A stretch of DNA of 64,000 nt from Curtobacterium sp. MCSS17_015 (GCF_003234265.2 NZ_CP126256.1:3038001-3102000), one strand, 5' to 3'. Numbered from the stretch's first letter, positions 7,714 through 16,029 are shown. Notes: generated from the letters alone by a model not told the origin. A program made the numbers and translations.

Positions 7714-9233
7714 GCGTCGGTGCCTCCGGTCGGGCTGGTGCTGCGGGTCGTCGTCGTACGGCGGAACAGGGCGAGCTGCGTGGGCGGGCCCACCTCGGGG
7801 TCGTCCTCGCCCACGGGGCGGAACTCGACGGTGTACCCGTGCCGGTCGCCGGCGGCCTGCGCCCACGCCCGGAACTCGGCGCGGGTCCACTCGAACCGGT
7901 GGTCGGGGTGCCGGAAGCGCCCGGCCGCCAGGTGCTCGTAGCGCACGTTGTGCTCCGCGTTCGGTGTCGTGAGGACGACGGCACCCGGCCGTGCGGCCTG
8001 GAACACCGAGGCCTCGAGGGCCGGCAGCCGCTCGGGGTCGACGTGTTCGACGACCTCCATGAGGACGACCGCGTCGAGCCCGGCGATCCGGTCGTCGGAG
8101 TACGTCACCGAGGACTGCAGCAACCGCACGCGGGCACGCTGCTCGTCGCTGACGTCGTCCAGCCGCAGTCGACGTTCGGCGCGGGCGAGCTCCCGAGGTG
8201 CCACGTCGGTGCCGATGACCGTCGTGAAGGAGCGGTCCGCGAAGAGGTGCCGGAGCAGAGCGCCCTCGCCGCAGCCGAGGTCGGCGACCGTGCGGGCCTG
8301 GACATCGGCGAGCGCCGCGAGCACCGCCTCGGCGCGCCGGTGGTACAGCGGCGTCTCGGTGTGCAGGTCGTCGATGAGAGGTGACGCGTCGACCGTTGCC
8401 GTGCCTCCCGGCTCGGTGGCCCGGCGGACACCGTCCTCGGCCCCGGCGTCGATCCTCCCGCCGTCCGCGACGCCGGCGTCGAGACCGGCGTCCACGCCGA
8501 GGAGTCGCGAGGTCGCGTCGTCCACGAGCCCGCGCTGATGGGCGAGCGAGCGGGTCGTGATGAGTTCGCGGAGCGGGTGCTCGGCGAGCCACCCCTCGCC
8601 GCGGCGGAGCAGCATGCCGACCTCGTCGTCGCCGACCCAGTAGTGCTTCGCGTCGTCGAGGACCGGCAGCAGCACGGTGAGCTGTCGCAGTGCGTCGGCG
8701 AGTCGGACCTGCCCCTGGAGCCGGAGCCCGACGGTGGCGGCGTCACCCCACTCGGGCCGGGTCTCGTCGAGCGGCCGTCGGGTCTCCTCGACGGTCCAGC
8801 CGAGCGGCGCGAACAACCGCGTCGCGAGCCCCGTCCCGTGCTCGTCGACCTCGCTCGGCACGCTGGTGAGGGCGAGTTCGAGGTCCATCGGTGCCGCGGC
8901 CCGCTCCGGACGGGAGGTGCTCCGGCCGCCCATGGCGCTCCGGAACACCTGCCCGATCGCGAGCGCGAGCATCGACGTCGATGCGTAGGGCCGGTCGTTC
9001 ACGTACCGCGAGAGGGCCTGCGCGTCGGCGCCGTACCGCTTGCTCCGGGCGAGGGCGATCGCGTCGACCTCGAGGAGCAGTGCCGCGGTGCACGTGGTCG
9101 TCGTGTCGGCGGGGTAGAAGACGTGCGCCGTGCCGACGCTGAGGTCGAACGACTGCGCGCGCCCGGGGTGCTTGTGGAGCAGGTGCGAGAGGTCCGGCGC
9201 AGCCTCGCCGCGAGTGGTGATGGTCACGAGCAT
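7710..9233 (-). CDS. hen1: 3'-terminal RNA ribose 2'-O-methyltransferase Hen1
   Basis: 507 residues. The N-terminal half (about 1-250) is the bacterial Hen1-N domain that activates Pnkp ligation. The C-terminal half is a SAM methyltransferase with VADLGCGEGALLRHLF, the metal-binding EVVEHVDPERL and the RHPDHRFEWTRAEF motif that supplies the further histidine of the Hen1 active site. Hen1 methylates the 2'-OH at the 3' side of the break so the sealed RNA resists a second cut at that site. A CGGAGG site six bases upstream fixes ATG 9233. Between the two domains is a 35-residue low-complexity linker. Upstream gene of the hen1-pnkp pair. Confidence 0.95.
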   Translation of the reverse strand: MLVTITTRGEAAPDLSHLLHKHPGRAQSFDLSVGTAHVFYPADTTTTCTAALLLEVDAIALARSKRYGADAQALSRYVNDRPYASTSMLALAIGQVFRSAMGGRSTSRPERAAAPMDLELALTSVPSEVDEHGTGLATRLFAPLGWTVEETRRPLDETRPEWGDAATVGLRLQGQVRLADALRQLTVLLPVLDDAKHYWVGDDEVGMLLRRGEGWLAEHPLRELITTRSLAHQRGLVDDATSRLLGVDAGLDAGVADGGRIDAGAEDGVRRATEPGGTATVDASPLIDDLHTETPLYHRRAEAVLAALADVQARTVADLGCGEGALLRHLFADRSFTTVIGTDVAPRELARAERRLRLDDVSDEQRARVRLLQSSVTYSDDRIAGLDAVVLMEVVEHVDPERLPALEASVFQAARPGAVVLTTPNAEHNVRYEHLAAGRFRHPDHRFEWTRAEFRAWAQAAGDRHGYTVEFRPVGEDDPEVGPPTQLALFRRTTTTRSTSPTGGTDA

Positions 9234-9295
9234 CCGTGGCCTCCGATCGTCGTCGTCCGGCGTCCTGCCGTCCGGCGGGTCGAGGCCGGAGAGTG

Positions 9296-9305
9296 AGCCT
9301 AGTAC
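9296..9305. promoter_or_regulatory. Overlapping divergent -10 boxes
   Basis: AGCCTAGTAC holds TAGGCT on the minus strand (9301-9296, upstream of hen1 with a ~60-nt leader) and TAGTAC on the plus strand (9300-9305, six bases before GTG 9312). They share the central TA. TAGGCT recurs as the -10 of the rplM and rpsL promoters in this window; TAGTAC lacks the usual final T, so the plus-strand promoter is the weaker call. Confidence 0.45.
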
Positions 9306-9311
9306 GACGAC

Positions 9312-10013
9312 GTGGCGGACCGGGAGCACAGGCGGCCCCAGCAGACTGGGACGTCGACCGAGCAGCCACCTCCGGCGCCGGTCGACCCGGACAGGAGGCC
9401 CGTGATGGTCGTGTACGACAGCCGACCGGTCCGACGTGCCCGCCAGGTCGTCACCGACCTCCTCGTCCTCGTCGGTCTGGTCCTCTCCGTGGTGGTGGGC
9501 AGGGAGGTCGCCGGCTCGATCGAACGGCTCGCGTCCATCGGCACCCGCGTGCAGGACGAGGGCTCGGCGTTCCAGCGGCAACTGTCGGCGACCGCACGGG
9601 CCCTGGCGGACATCCCCCTCGCCGGCGACGCCGTGAGCGCGCCGCTGCGGAAGGCGAGCGAGCACGCGGGCGCCGTCGCGGCCGCGGGAGCGCAGCAGCA
9701 CGACACCGCCGTCCACCTGGCGCACCTCGTCGGCGGCGGCCTCACCGTCGTGTTCGTCGTGGTCCTGCTCCTCGTCTGGACGCGCACCCGTGGCCGGTTC
9801 GTCCGCGCCGCGACCGCTGCCCGCGAGGTCGACCGTGGGCCGGACGGGACCGAGGTCCTGGCGCTCCGGGCACTCGTCGGACGCGACGCCGTGACCGCGC
9901 TCGGCCCCGGGGTCGTCGACCGGTGGCGGGAGCGGGACCCGGCGACCATCGCGGCCCTCGCCGACCTCGAACGCCGCAGCTGCGGGCTGCGGAGCCGTCC
10001 CGGTCGGCCCTGA
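9312..10013 (+). CDS. Uncharacterised two-TM membrane protein
   Basis: 233 residues. After a ~45-residue charged, Pro-rich N-terminus comes one membrane segment (TDLLVLVGLVLSVVVG, ~49-64), an extracytoplasmic ~85-residue stretch predicted helical (IERLASIGTRVQDEG, ATARALADIPLAG), a second membrane segment (VGGGLTVVFVVVLLLVW, ~138-154) and a basic C-terminal tail. I recognise no family. GTG 9312 is used because it directly follows a possible leaderless -10 box. Divergent from hen1, so it may share regulation with the RNA-repair operon. Confidence 0.7.
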   Translation: MADREHRRPQQTGTSTEQPPPAPVDPDRRPVMVVYDSRPVRRARQVVTDLLVLVGLVLSVVVGREVAGSIERLASIGTRVQDEGSAFQRQLSATARALADIPLAGDAVSAPLRKASEHAGAVAAAGAQQHDTAVHLAHLVGGGLTVVFVVVLLLVWTRTRGRFVRAATAAREVDRGPDGTEVLALRALVGRDAVTALGPGVVDRWRERDPATIAALADLERRSCGLRSRPGRP

Positions 10014-10030
10014 CCCGGACTGCCGGTGTC

Positions 10031-10059
10031 TTGTCGGGCGGGCAGCCCGGCGGTACCGT
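10031..10059 (+). promoter_or_regulatory. Promoter of the RibD-like reductase gene
   Basis: TTGTCG (10031-10036), a 17-bp spacer and TACCGT (10054-10059) make a good sigma-A promoter. The start codon is at 10084, with an AAGGAG ribosome site between. Confidence 0.6.
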
Positions 10060-10083
10060 CACGGCATCGACGAAGGAGTCCCG

Positions 10084-10683
10084 ATGCCCGCGCGCTTCGT
10101 GTACTGGATGAACGTCTCGCTCGACCTGCTCATCGAGCGGGACCACGGCGACCACAGCGGCCTCGAGGGGCCCGACTGGCTCCGCATCGACGGCCCACTG
10201 CACCGGGAGTTCAACGCCCGTGCCCGCGCGATGACGATGTTCGTCGAGGGGCGGGTCGTCCGCGACATGATGGACCCGTTCTGGCCGGACGCCCGAGCGG
10301 ACGAGTCGCTGCCGGAGTGGTTCCGCGAGTTCGGGCACATCTGGACCGACATCCCGAAGGTCCTGGTGTCGCGGACCCGGACGGCCGCCGACCACCACAC
10401 CCGGGTCATCGGCGGTGACGACGCGATCGCTCAGCTCGCGGCCCTGCGGCAGGAGTCCGAGGGGGACATCGCGGTCGGCGGGGCGACCCTCGCCACGCAG
10501 CTGCTCGCCGCGGGGCTCGTCGACGAGCTCCTGCTGTACACGCACCCCGCGGTCCTCGGCGCCGGTCGACCGCTCTTCGACGAACCGGTCCCGGAGCCCC
10601 TGCTGCTCGACCTCCTCGAACAGCGCGCGTTCCCCGACGGTGTCACCCTGCACCGGTACGCAGTGCGGGGAGCGACGGCGTGA
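10084..10683 (+). CDS. Dihydrofolate reductase / RibD C-terminal family reductase
   Basis: 199 residues. The N-terminal YWMNVSLDLLIE strand, the acidic middle and the GGATLATQLLAAGLVDELLLYTHPAVLGAGRPLF block (about 138-171) identify the RibD-C fold used by bacterial DHFR-like NADPH reductases. The real substrate is unknown; these orphan homologues are often annotated as dihydrofolate reductase family. ATG 10084 follows an AAGGAG site by five bases. It is the last gene of the block lying between tsaB and tsaE. Confidence 0.88.
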   Translation: MPARFVYWMNVSLDLLIERDHGDHSGLEGPDWLRIDGPLHREFNARARAMTMFVEGRVVRDMMDPFWPDARADESLPEWFREFGHIWTDIPKVLVSRTRTAADHHTRVIGGDDAIAQLAALRQESEGDIAVGGATLATQLLAAGLVDELLLYTHPAVLGAGRPLFDEPVPEPLLLDLLEQRAFPDGVTLHRYAVRGATA

Positions 10684-10720
10684 ACGCGCCGGAGCGGCAG
10701 TGCCCGGTCGGGGCGAGGGT

Positions 10721-10766
10721 CGAGGGCGCTCGTTGCGGGTTCGGGTCTCCGCGACGAGCGCCCTCG
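10721..10766 (+). terminator. Stem-loop after the reductase gene
   Basis: CGAGGGCGCTCGT (10721-10733) and ACGAGCGCCCTCG (10754-10766) form a perfect 13-bp stem with a 20-nt loop, 38 bp after the stop. It is the likely terminator, although the loop is larger than usual. Confidence 0.6.
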
Positions 10767-10928
10767 CGCTACGACGCCGTCGGGTACGACGCGTGGTCAC
10801 GACGAGGCCAGCCCGGGAACAGGGATCGGGCATCCGCGGCAGGGTCCGCGGTGTAGCGCGGGCGACGCTACGCCGTTCGCGCTCGATACCCAAGCGTTTC
10901 GAGCATGTTGGCCGATCTCCGCGGTCTC
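10767..10928. other. Non-coding stretch between the two stem-loops
   Basis: Together with its flanking hairpins this belongs to a 331-bp gap between the reductase gene and tsaE. I see no convincing gene: open frames across it are parts of long GC-rich shadow frames without ribosome sites. No promoter is evident. Confidence 0.5.
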
Positions 10929-10986
10929 GGACGGGAGGCCCACACCGCGTCAGGGACGCCCGTGCGGTGATCCGGGCCTCCCGTCC
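10929..10986 (-). terminator. Stem-loop of the GGGAGGCC repeat family after tsaE
   Basis: GGACGGGAGGCCC (10929-10941) pairs perfectly with GGGCCTCCCGTCC (10974-10986), with a second inner CACCGC/GCGGTG stem. It lies 29 bp past the tsaE stop and is a probable terminator for the glmS-to-tsaE operon. The CGGGAGGCC core recurs in other intergenic hairpins of this window. Confidence 0.75.
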
Positions 10987-11014
10987 GGCGCGGGAACCGA
11001 CCCGGGACGGCGGG

Positions 11015-11512
11015 TCAGAGCGTGACGCCCTGCCAGCGCGGTCCACTACCGGTGACGACGACCCGGCGGGGCTCGTCCGGGACGTCGTCCGGGTCGACGT
11101 CCTCGCCGGTCTCGGCGGCACCGCCGGTCGCGCGGACGATCTCGACGTCCAGGACGCTGTCGCTGACTCCGTCGACCATGCCGCGACCCCACTCGACGAC
11201 GACGATCGAGCCGTCCCAGTCGAGGTCCAGGTCGTCGAGCTCCACCGGGTCGCTCAGTCGGTAGGCATCCACGTGGACGAGGTCCGGGCCGGCGGTGGTC
11301 GGGTGGGTGCGAGCGAGCACGAAGGTGGGGCTGGAGACCTGGCCGCGGGCGCCGAGTGCGGACCCGAGGCCGCGCGTCATGGTGGTCTTGCCGGCACCGA
11401 GCGGTCCGGTGAGCACCACGAGGTCCCCGGCGCGCAGCACCCGGGCCAGGCGCGCGCCCAGCGCCCCCATCTGCTCCGTGGTGTCGACCGTGGTGTCGAG
11501 CAGGACGGTCAC
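11015..11512 (-). CDS. tsaE: t6A biosynthesis ATPase TsaE
   Basis: 165 residues. The Walker A motif GPLGAGKTTMTRGL (about 35-48), SPTFVLARTHP, HVDAYRLSDPVELDDLDLDW and the VVVEWGRGM block are the TsaE signature. It drives turnover of the TsaB-TsaD complex in t6A synthesis. GTG 11512 overlaps the stop of the second alanine racemase in GTGA. The C-terminal 40 residues are an acidic extension. Its partners tsaB and tsaD are 7.5 kb away at the other side of the accessory block, on the same strand. Confidence 0.95.
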   Translation of the reverse strand: MTVLLDTTVDTTEQMGALGARLARVLRAGDLVVLTGPLGAGKTTMTRGLGSALGARGQVSSPTFVLARTHPTTAGPDLVHVDAYRLSDPVELDDLDLDWDGSIVVVEWGRGMVDGVSDSVLDVEIVRATGGAAETGEDVDPDDVPDEPRRVVVTGSGPRWQGVTL

Positions 11513-12672
11513 GTCCGCTCCCCGCGCAGGTACTCGCCGACCCGGCCCGCACCGGAGTGGCCCTCGTGCACGCGCTGGACCCGACTGCCGATCCGGCAGA
11601 CGACCTCCTCACCGATGGTGTCGATCGCGGCCGCCCACTCGAGCACGGTCATCTCGCCGTCCTCGCCGGTCCCGAACAGGGTCACCGGGTCACCGACGCG
11701 GACGTCGTCGTCACCGACGTCGACCAGGAACTGGTCCATCGCGACCCGACCGGCGATCGGGTACCTGGTGCCGTTGATCGCGACCTCGACCCGGCCCTGC
11801 GCCGCCCGTGAGACGCCGTCCGCGTACCCGACGGGCACGAGCGCCAGGGTCGTCTCGGCGTCGGTGCGGTACGTGTAGTCGTAGGAGACACCGGTGCCGA
11901 CCGGCACGCGCTTGGTCTTCGCGACCGAGGCGGTCAGGGTCATCACGGGCCGCAGGCCGAGATCCGCGGCGCAGACCCCGTCGGCGCCGGGGATGCCGAA
12001 CAGGTTCGCCCCCATCCGGACCATGTCCTTCCGGAACTCCTTGCGTTCGAGACCGGCGAGCGAGGCGGCGACGTGCTCCCACCGGATGTCGAGACCGAGG
12101 TCCTCGGCCTGCTCGACCATGGCGTCGAAGTGCGCCACGGCCGCGGCGTCGTCGGCGTCCGAGGTCTCCGCCAGGTGGGTGTACGCGGCGACGACCTCGA
12201 TCCGGCCGGCGCGCTGCGCGTCGCGGGCGAGCTCGACGAGGGCCGGCCACTCCCGGGCGGTCGCACCGTCGCGGTGCAGTCCGCTGTCGACGCCGAGGTG
12301 CACGCGGGCCGGACGCTGGTCGACGGCGTCCAGGACGCGTCGCAGCTCGGCGACGTTCGAGACGCCCAGGTCGACGGCGGAGTCGACCGCATCGCGGAAG
12401 TCCAGGCCGGGGTCGTGCTGCCACGTGAACAGCCGGACGTCCTCGCCGACGCCGATCGACCGCAGCCGGAGGGCGGCCGGGACCGTGAGGACCCCGATCC
12501 ACCGGATGCCGGCATCCACCGCGGTCAGGGCGATCGCCTCGAGACCGTGCCCGTAGGCGTCGGCCTTCATGATCGCCATGAGCTCGACGGGGTCCATCCA
12601 CGACCGGACGAGGTCGAGGTTCGCGCGGTAGGCGTCCAGGTCGATGACCGCCCGGCGGAGCGGTGCGCTCAC
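11509..12672 (-). CDS. alr: Alanine racemase, second copy
   Basis: 387 residues, a PLP enzyme that makes D-alanine for peptidoglycan. The PLP lysine lies in MAIMKADAYGHG (about 36-47) and the catalytic tyrosine in GTGVSYDYTYRTDAETT. VPVGYADGVSR and MDQFLVDVGDD complete the C-terminal beta domain. It differs widely from the copy upstream, so this is not a recent duplication. GTG 12672 overlaps the stop of the first copy as GTGA; the longer frame upstream has no support. Whether both copies racemise alanine or one has another substrate cannot be told. Confidence 0.93.
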   Translation of the reverse strand: MSAPLRRAVIDLDAYRANLDLVRSWMDPVELMAIMKADAYGHGLEAIALTAVDAGIRWIGVLTVPAALRLRSIGVGEDVRLFTWQHDPGLDFRDAVDSAVDLGVSNVAELRRVLDAVDQRPARVHLGVDSGLHRDGATAREWPALVELARDAQRAGRIEVVAAYTHLAETSDADDAAAVAHFDAMVEQAEDLGLDIRWEHVAASLAGLERKEFRKDMVRMGANLFGIPGADGVCAADLGLRPVMTLTASVAKTKRVPVGTGVSYDYTYRTDAETTLALVPVGYADGVSRAAQGRVEVAINGTRYPIAGRVAMDQFLVDVGDDDVRVGDPVTLFGTGEDGEMTVLEWAAAIDTIGEEVVCRIGSRVQRVHEGHSGAGRVGEYLRGERT

Positions 12673-13772
12673 GTCGTCCTCCGTTCCACGCTGCGGCCGA
12701 CCCTGGCGACCACCTCGTAGTTGATCGTGCCGATCGCGTCGGCCCACTCCTCCACCGCGGGGTCGCCGTTCGCCGGGTCGCCCCAGAGCACGACCTCGTC
12801 CCCGATCGAGACGTCGGCGTCACCGATGTCGATGTGCATCGCGTTCATCGCCACCCGTCCGACCACCGGGAAGCGGCGGTCGCCGATGCGGACGGACACG
12901 GCGTTGCCGGACCCGCGGTCGAAGCCGTCCGCGTAGCCGAGGCCGATCACCGCGAGCCTCGTGTCACGCTCCGCACGCCACGTGTACCCGTACGAGACAC
13001 CGTCGCCGACGGGGACCGCGATGGTCCGGAGCACGGCGGCGGTCACCCGCATCGCGGGCCGGAGCCCGAGGTCGGCCGAGGTCCGGTCCGGGAACGGGCT
13101 CAGCCCGTACAGCGCGAGCCCCACCCGTGCCAGGTCCCGCCGGGTCTCCGGGAGCGCCAGACTGCCGGCGCTGGCGGCGAGGTGCACCACGTCCGGACGG
13201 ATGCCGACCGCGGCCAGGCCGTCCAGCGCCCGCTGGAGCGCGGCGTCCTGGTCGAGGTCGTCGGCGCGCGACGCGTTCGACAGGTGGGACATCACACCCT
13301 CGATCCGGGTGCGGTCCCCGCCGCGGGACAGCGCCGCCGCCGTCGCGAAGAGCTCGGGCCACTCGGACTCGACCGCGCCGTTGCGGCTCAGGCCGGTGTC
13401 CACGACCAGGTGGACCGCGGGCACGTCGGCGTCGGCCGCGGTCGCGAGCTGCTCGACGCTGGAGACCGCCGGGGTGATGCCGTACCGGGCCGCGCGCCGG
13501 AAGTCCTCGTCCGGGGCGTGCAGCCACGCGAGGACACGGACGCCCTCGTCGATCCCGGCCCGCCGGAGCGCGACCGCCTCGTCGAGGTCGGCGACGCCGA
13601 GCCAGTCCGCGCCGGCGTCCACGAGCGCACGGGCCACCTCGACGGCGCCGTGCCCGTACGCGTCGGCCTTCACCACCGCGACGACGCCGGCCGGGGCCAC
13701 CTGTCCGGCGATCGTCGCGTAGTTGGCGATCAGCGCCTCCCGGTCGACGGTCACCCCCGTGAACGCGCTCAC
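12669..13772 (-). CDS. alr: Alanine racemase, first copy
   Basis: 367 residues. The PLP-binding VVKADAYGHGA motif and the tyrosine motif VGDGVSYGYTWRAERDT are both intact, and the HLSNAS and GLGYADGFDRG motifs match the alanine racemase family. It begins at GTG 13772, overlapping the acpS stop as GTGA, and is itself overlapped by the second alr copy. The gene therefore sits in a chain acpS-alr-alr-tsaE in which each junction is a four-base GTGA overlap, pointing to coupled translation and near-stoichiometric output. Confidence 0.95.
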   Translation of the reverse strand: MSAFTGVTVDREALIANYATIAGQVAPAGVVAVVKADAYGHGAVEVARALVDAGADWLGVADLDEAVALRRAGIDEGVRVLAWLHAPDEDFRRAARYGITPAVSSVEQLATAADADVPAVHLVVDTGLSRNGAVESEWPELFATAAALSRGGDRTRIEGVMSHLSNASRADDLDQDAALQRALDGLAAVGIRPDVVHLAASAGSLALPETRRDLARVGLALYGLSPFPDRTSADLGLRPAMRVTAAVLRTIAVPVGDGVSYGYTWRAERDTRLAVIGLGYADGFDRGSGNAVSVRIGDRRFPVVGRVAMNAMHIDIGDADVSIGDEVVLWGDPANGDPAVEEWADAIGTINYEVVARVGRSVERRTT

Positions 13773-14167
13773 GCGATCGGTCCTTCCGTTGCAGGCCGCT
13801 CCCGGCCCTCGATGACGACGAACGCCGTCGCGATCCCGCCGTCGTGCGACAGCGAGAGGTGCACGTGCGAGACCCCGCGGTCGTCCGCCACCCGCTGCGC
13901 CCCCTCGTGCAGGGTGAGCGACGGGTTCCGCTGGTCGTCCGCGACGACCTCGAGCTCCCGCCAGCGCAGGCCGGCGCTCGACCCGAAGGCCTTGATCAGG
14001 GCCTCCTTGGCGGCAAACCGGGCGGCGAGTGACGCCACCGGGCGCGGCTCGCCGTCCCGCAGTTGCTCGGCGTCGGTGAACAGCCGCGACCGCATCGCGG
14101 GGGTCCGGGTCAGGACCCGCTCGAACCGTTCCAGGTCGACCACGTCGACCCCGATGCCGATGATCAC
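13769..14167 (-). CDS. acpS: Holo-[acyl-carrier-protein] synthase AcpS
   Basis: 132 residues. AcpS moves 4'-phosphopantetheine from CoA to ACP. IGVDVVDLERFERVL holds the first metal aspartate and FAAKEALIKAFGS the second acidic residue; HLSLSHDGGIATAFVVIE ends the fold. GTG 14167 starts seven bases after the glmS stop, so it belongs to the glmS operon. CoaA, for CoA synthesis, lies nearby on the other strand. Confidence 0.96.
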   Translation of the reverse strand: MIIGIGVDVVDLERFERVLTRTPAMRSRLFTDAEQLRDGEPRPVASLAARFAAKEALIKAFGSSAGLRWRELEVVADDQRNPSLTLHEGAQRVADDRGVSHVHLSLSHDGGIATAFVVIEGRERPATEGPIA

Positions 14168-14174
14168 GTCGCGA

Positions 14175-16022
14175 CTACTCGACGGTGACCGACTTCGCGA
14201 GGTTGCGCGGCTGGTCGACGTCGAGGCCCTTGGCCGCGGCGAGCTCCATGCCGAACATGTGCAGCGGGGCCACGGCGAGCAGCGGCTCGAACAGCGGCGT
14301 CGCGAGCGGGATCCGCAGGACCTCGTCCGCGAAGGGCAGCACGGCGGCGTCGCCCTCTTCGGCGATCGCGATCACCCGAGCGCCGCGGGCGCGGATCTCC
14401 TGGATGTTCGAGACGACCTTCGGGTGCAGCGACCGGGCGTCACGCGGCGACGGGACGATGACGAAGACGATCTGGCCGGGCTCGATGAGCGCGATCGGAC
14501 CGTGCTTGAGCTCACCGGCGGCGAAGCCCTCGGCGTGGATGTACGCGAGCTCCTTGAGCTTGAGCGCGCCCTCGAGCGCGATCGGGTACCCGACGTGGCG
14601 GCCGAGGAACAGCACGCTCCGGGTGTCCGCCATCCACTTCGCCAGCTCGGCGACACCGGAGGCGTCCTCGATCGTCTGCTGCAGCTTCTCGGGGAGCCCC
14701 TCGAGCTCGGCGACCTGCTCGGCGACCTGCTCGGCGGTCAGCGTGCCGCGCAGCGTGGCGAGGTGCAGCCCGAGCAGGTACAGCGCGACACCCTGCGCCA
14801 GGAAGGCCTTCGTCGAGGCCACCGCGACCTCGGGCCCGGCGTGCGTGTAGATCACGGCGTCGGACTCGCGCGGGATCGTCGCGCCCTGCGTGTTGCAGAT
14901 CGAGAGGACCTGGGCGCCCTGCTCGCGGGCGTACTTGACGGCCATGAGGGTGTCCATGGTCTCGCCGGACTGGCTGATCGAGACGACCAGGGTGCGGTCG
15001 TTCAACACCGGGTCGCGGTAGCGGAACTCGTGGGCGAGCTCGACCTCCACCGGGACGCGTGCCCACTGCTCGATGGCGTACTTGCCGAGCATGCCGGCGT
15101 AGGCCGCGGTGCCGCAGGCGATGACGATGACGCGGTCCACCTGCTGCAGGCGTTCGGCGATCGGATCGAGGTCGGTCAGCGTGATCGCGCCCTCGTGCAC
15201 GCGGCCGAGGACCGTGTTGCGCACGGCCTCGGGCTCCTCACTGATCTCCTTCGCCATGAACGAGGACCAGCCGCCCTTGTCGGCGGCCGAGGCGTCCCAG
15301 TTCACCTCGAACTCGCTCGGCTCGGCCAGGGTGCCGTCGAAGTGGATGACGTCGACGCCGTCGGGACGGATCGTGGCGATCTCGTCCTGCCCGATCGAGA
15401 GCGCCCGCTGCGTGTAGGCCACGAACGCGGCGACGTCCGAGCCCATGAAGTTCTCGCCGTCCCCGAGCCCCACCACGAGGGGCGAGTTGCGCCGGGCGCC
15501 GACGACGACGCCTGGCTGGTCGGCGTGCACGACGAGGAGCGTGAACGCCCCTTCGAGCCGTGCCACGGTGCGACGCATCGCCTCGGTCAGGTCGTGCGTC
15601 TCGTGGAACTCCCGCGCCACGAGGTGTGCGGCGACCTCGGAGTCGGTCTCGCTCGTGAACGAGACGCCCTCGGCCAGGAGTTCGTCCTTCAGCGGGGCGA
15701 AGTTCTCGATGATGCCGTTGTGGATGAGGGCGAGCTTGCCGCCGTCGGCCAGGTGCGGGTGCGCGTTCTCGTCGGTCGGACCGCCGTGCGTCGCCCAGCG
15801 GGTGTGCCCGATCCCGGTGCCGCCGTCCGCGATGGGGTTGGCGTCCAGCTCGTCGACGAGCATCTGGAGCTTGCCGGCCTTCTTGGCCGAGGTCATGTCA
15901 CCGGAGGGGTCGACCACGGCGATGCCCGCCGAGTCGTACCCGCGGTACTCGAGACGGCGGAGGCCCCCGAGGAGGACGTCCGTGCTGCTGTTGCTGCCGA
16001 CGTAGCCGACGATTCCACACAT
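14175..16022 (-). CDS. glmS: Glutamine--fructose-6-phosphate aminotransferase (isomerizing) GlmS
   Basis: 615 residues. It makes glucosamine-6-phosphate, the first step to UDP-GlcNAc. The N-terminal Cys2 nucleophile (MCGIVGYVG), the GHTRWATHG loop and the two SIS domains (SQSGETMDTL; ESDAVIYTHAGPEVAVASTKAF) are intact, and the C-terminus NLAKSVTVE is canonical. Translation must begin at ATG 16022 for Cys2 to be processed; a TAGGAT box seven bases upstream suggests a leaderless mRNA, so no glmS ribozyme is possible here. First gene of glmS-acpS-alr-alr-tsaE. GlmM, the next enzyme, is 1.8 kb upstream. Confidence 0.98.
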   Translation of the reverse strand: MCGIVGYVGSNSSTDVLLGGLRRLEYRGYDSAGIAVVDPSGDMTSAKKAGKLQMLVDELDANPIADGGTGIGHTRWATHGGPTDENAHPHLADGGKLALIHNGIIENFAPLKDELLAEGVSFTSETDSEVAAHLVAREFHETHDLTEAMRRTVARLEGAFTLLVVHADQPGVVVGARRNSPLVVGLGDGENFMGSDVAAFVAYTQRALSIGQDEIATIRPDGVDVIHFDGTLAEPSEFEVNWDASAADKGGWSSFMAKEISEEPEAVRNTVLGRVHEGAITLTDLDPIAERLQQVDRVIVIACGTAAYAGMLGKYAIEQWARVPVEVELAHEFRYRDPVLNDRTLVVSISQSGETMDTLMAVKYAREQGAQVLSICNTQGATIPRESDAVIYTHAGPEVAVASTKAFLAQGVALYLLGLHLATLRGTLTAEQVAEQVAELEGLPEKLQQTIEDASGVAELAKWMADTRSVLFLGRHVGYPIALEGALKLKELAYIHAEGFAAGELKHGPIALIEPGQIVFVIVPSPRDARSLHPKVVSNIQEIRARGARVIAIAEEGDAAVLPFADEVLRIPLATPLFEPLLAVAPLHMFGMELAAAKGLDVDQPRNLAKSVTVE

Positions 16023-16029
16023 GGGATCG

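Noticed and set aside
7714..8592. N-terminal extension of Pnkp to 1165 residues
   Set aside because: The extra part is hen1 read in another frame; the ATGA overlap at 7713 and the P-loop position fix the true start.
9742..11121. 459-codon minus-strand open frame through the reductase gene and the gap to tsaE
   Set aside because: Covers a real RibD-like gene in antisense and enters tsaE in another frame; no start signal. The 331-bp gap itself has only hairpins.
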